Below are positions 62,151-64,000 of a DNA stretch of 64,000 nt, in pieces; the first letter of the stretch is position 1; every line of letters begins with the position of its first letter. The notes beneath the pieces are model-generated. The model did not search any database and was not told the origin of the DNA. It saw nothing but the letters and a program-made list of their open reading frames with translations. The stretch is from positions 134,649 through 198,648 of the forward strand of contig JBGTJE010000097.1 of NCBI GenBank assembly GCA_041745295.1, read 5' to 3'. A program made the position numbers and the translations under genes. Origin of the DNA: JANMEB01 sp041745295. GTDB lineage: Bacteria > Planctomycetota > Planctomycetia > Pirellulales > Pirellulaceae.

Positions 62151-63737
62151 ATGAATCACAATCAAGTTCCAAAGACGTCGTACGATCTCATTCCGTACTC
62201 CAGTAATCCATTCCCTCAATCGCATCCCGATCGCCTTGCGACGATCGCGACATTATTTGGCATCGAGCCGCCGGCCGTCGAAAAGTGCAGAGTGCTCGAA
62301 CTCGGATGCGCAAGCGGCGGCAACCTAGTCCCGATGGCCGAACAATTTCCGGAGAGTGACTTTCTGGGGATCGACGCTTCGACGGTCGAAGTCTCGCAAG
62401 GGCAGCTGACGATTGATCGACTCGGCTTGAGCAACGTTCGCCTCGAGTGCCAGGACATCATGGATTTTCCGCTGACTGGAAGACAATTCGATTACATCAT
62501 TTGTCACGGAGTCTATTCCTGGGTTCCCAACCACGTGCAAGAACGGATTCTGGATATTTGCGGAACGTGTCTCACGGATCCAGGCGTCGCCTACGTTAGT
62601 TACAACACGTTTCCCGGTTGGCACATGCGATACATGATCCGCGACATCATGCGTTACCGCGCGAAATCGTTCGATTCACCAGAACAGCAGCTTGCGCAAG
62701 CGCGGGGCTTGTTGTCGTTCTTGACATCCGCGGTGCAAGGCGAAGACAGTCCCTATTCAATTTTGCTTCGGAAGGAACTGGAGAACATTAACCGCGCCGA
62801 CGACAGCTATCTTCACCACGAACATTTGGAAGACATCAACCTGCCGGTGTACTTTTTTGAATTTGTTGACAAGGCAAACAAATTCAATTTGCAGTACTTG
62901 GGAGAGGCCGATTACGGAAGTATGGCACTCGGGAATTTTCCTGACTCGACAAGGGCAATGATCCAAGGTGTATCGCGGAACTCGGTCGAATTAGAGCAGT
63001 ACATGGATTTTTTGCGAAATCGCGGATTTAGGCAAACACTACTTTGTCGAAAGGGCGTTCTCATCGAGCGGGCCAAACAAGAGCAGCAGCTTGTGAAACT
63101 CAAAGTGGCCTCGACTGCAAAACCAGTCGACCCAATTACCGAGCTCACATCACCAGAAAAAACTGTCTTTAAACGAAATCAGTCAAGTCTTTCAACGAAC
63201 GACCCTCAAGTTCGGGCAGCATTTATTGAACTGCAAAAGGCTTGGCCCCAAGCCATTCCATTTCCCGTATTGGCATCCATCTCCAAGTCCATCGTTACGG
63301 GCTTCCCGGTTGCCGTTGATTCCGATGTGTTGTCTCCTGCCAATCACAAGTTAGCGGAAACGCTGCTTCGGTGTTACGAAACGTCGATGCTGGACCTCCA
63401 TACCGTCCAGTCGAGTTTCTCACTCCAGGATTCGGAGGCGCCACAAGCATCACCACTGGCAAAGTTGCAGGCGGCGGCGTCCTCCAGAGTCACGAATCGC
63501 GCTCACAATACGATCTTTTTGGATGATCTGCAGCGCCAAGTCCTGATGACCTTGGATGGCAAGCGCAAGCGCGATGAAATTGCGCAGCGGTTGATTGACC
63601 GGATTGTTCAGCGCGACTTGGTCGTTCACTTTCGCCAAGATCGGATTGCAACTCCCGAGGCAGCAAAACGGTTCGTGGACGACAATCTTGCGCTTATTCT
63701 TGGTTTTCTGCGTGAGAACTCATTGATGATTGCCTAA
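62151..63737 (+). CDS. SAM-dependent methyltransferase with regulatory domain (PKMT-like)
   Basis: The 528-residue protein starts with a class I SAM domain (VLELGCASGGNLVPMAEQFP at about 48-67, GIDASTVEVSQGQ, DYIICHGVYSWVPNHVQERIL), then a methyltransferase regulatory domain (about 210-350) and a C-terminal region with PKMT_C-like character. The same architecture is known in rickettsial protein-lysine methyltransferases that act on outer-membrane proteins, so an envelope-protein target is plausible but inferred. The start is an ATG; no Shine-Dalgarno is evident. A candidate terminator follows at 63778. Confidence 0.85.
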   Translation: MNHNQVPKTSYDLIPYSSNPFPQSHPDRLATIATLFGIEPPAVEKCRVLELGCASGGNLVPMAEQFPESDFLGIDASTVEVSQGQLTIDRLGLSNVRLECQDIMDFPLTGRQFDYIICHGVYSWVPNHVQERILDICGTCLTDPGVAYVSYNTFPGWHMRYMIRDIMRYRAKSFDSPEQQLAQARGLLSFLTSAVQGEDSPYSILLRKELENINRADDSYLHHEHLEDINLPVYFFEFVDKANKFNLQYLGEADYGSMALGNFPDSTRAMIQGVSRNSVELEQYMDFLRNRGFRQTLLCRKGVLIERAKQEQQLVKLKVASTAKPVDPITELTSPEKTVFKRNQSSLSTNDPQVRAAFIELQKAWPQAIPFPVLASISKSIVTGFPVAVDSDVLSPANHKLAETLLRCYETSMLDLHTVQSSFSLQDSEAPQASPLAKLQAAASSRVTNRAHNTIFLDDLQRQVLMTLDGKRKRDEIAQRLIDRIVQRDLVVHFRQDRIATPEAAKRFVDDNLALILGFLRENSLMIA

Positions 63738-64000
63738 TGGGAAGGGACTTCGTAGCGATGCCCTTGCAATATCAATACCCAAGGAGATTCTAGAACTCCT
63801 GGGTTCCCGTCTTTTTATGCCCAAATCCTTTGACGCGACTTGCTAGGCGATCCTCGTCCCGAAGCTTTGAAGTTGCGCTTTTTGTTGGCTAGCAGGGAAG
63901 ATTGAGGTTGCCATAAAAACGGATCCAGCCCATGACGAGTTCGTTGTGTTTTCACCCTTCACTGGTAGGATCCGCAATGATCATCGTCTCCGAATCCGCA
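63738..64000. other. 3' flank without recognised gene
   Basis: The end of the window. No ORF of interest is seen; the terminator-like hairpin at 63778-63815 is its only structured element. Confidence 0.4.
63778..63815 (+). terminator. Candidate Rho-independent terminator of the methyltransferase gene
   Basis: CCCAAGGAG (63778-63786) pairs with CTCCTGGG (63796-63803) with one bulged A and a loop of about 9 nt. TTCCCG and then CTTTTT (63811-63815) follow. It lies 40 nt after the stop codon. The T run is a few nt further away than in the ideal case. Confidence 0.5.

Overview
The window looks like a chromosomal segment of a planctomycete, most likely in or near the Pirellulales. The evidence is two DUF1549/DUF1553 cytochrome c-type proteins, each followed by a Tat-exported DUF1501 protein, a DUF1571 protein, a large secreted protein with a planctomycete-style LExRxLL N-terminal motif, a Ser/Thr kinase fused to WD40 repeats, and intergenic spaces crowded with palindromic repeats. 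Coding density is moderate. Strong Shine-Dalgarno sequences occur at only some starts, and GTG and TTG starts are used.

Layout. 0.5-5.6 kb: DUF1553-DUF1501 pair 1. 6-13.7 kb: purC, a GH10-like protein, a DUF1571 protein, a TerB-like protein and a large exported unknown. 14-21 kb: an FdhF/YdeP-type molybdoenzyme, then glgC overlapping by 4 nt a second, Fe-S-containing molybdopterin oxidoreductase. 21-25.6 kb: a ChaN-like protein fused to a degenerate hydrolase domain, a GNAT acetyltransferase, and a dienelactone-hydrolase-like plus phosphoribosyltransferase gene pair. 26-29.2 kb: BamA apparently split into a five-POTRA lipoprotein and a separate barrel lipoprotein. 29.3-34.8 kb, minus strand: a fused 4Fe-4S/NrfD electron-transfer subunit and a 1128-residue sugar dehydrogenase/PKD/discoidin/C-type-lectin protein. 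35-42 kb: tsaB on the minus strand, then tandem metallophosphoesterases, a small basic ORF, yidC with a PDZ-like insertion, and mnmE. 42-48.5 kb: a CPA2 antiporter and DUF1553-DUF1501 pair 2. 48.8-54.5 kb: an O-methyltransferase, two divergent cupins, and a four-gene coupled operon (GntR, ABC ATPase, permease, acyltransferase). 54.8-64 kb: the WD40 kinase, a PQQ-type sugar dehydrogenase, the 3' remnant of a group II intron, and a protein-lysine-methyltransferase-like gene.

How genes may work together. The 953-residue molybdoenzyme lacks its own electron-transfer and membrane partners. The 4Fe-4S/NrfD fusion 8 kb away has exactly these modules, so they may form one quinone-linked complex; this is inference. 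The split BamA genes, the PDZ-containing YidC and the many exported proteins point to a specialised envelope. The GntR/ABC operon looks self-regulated and inducible.

Intergenic DNA. At least nine families of palindromic or inverted repeats are present. One 40-bp double-hairpin element occurs eight times. No rRNA, tRNA or CRISPR array was recognised.
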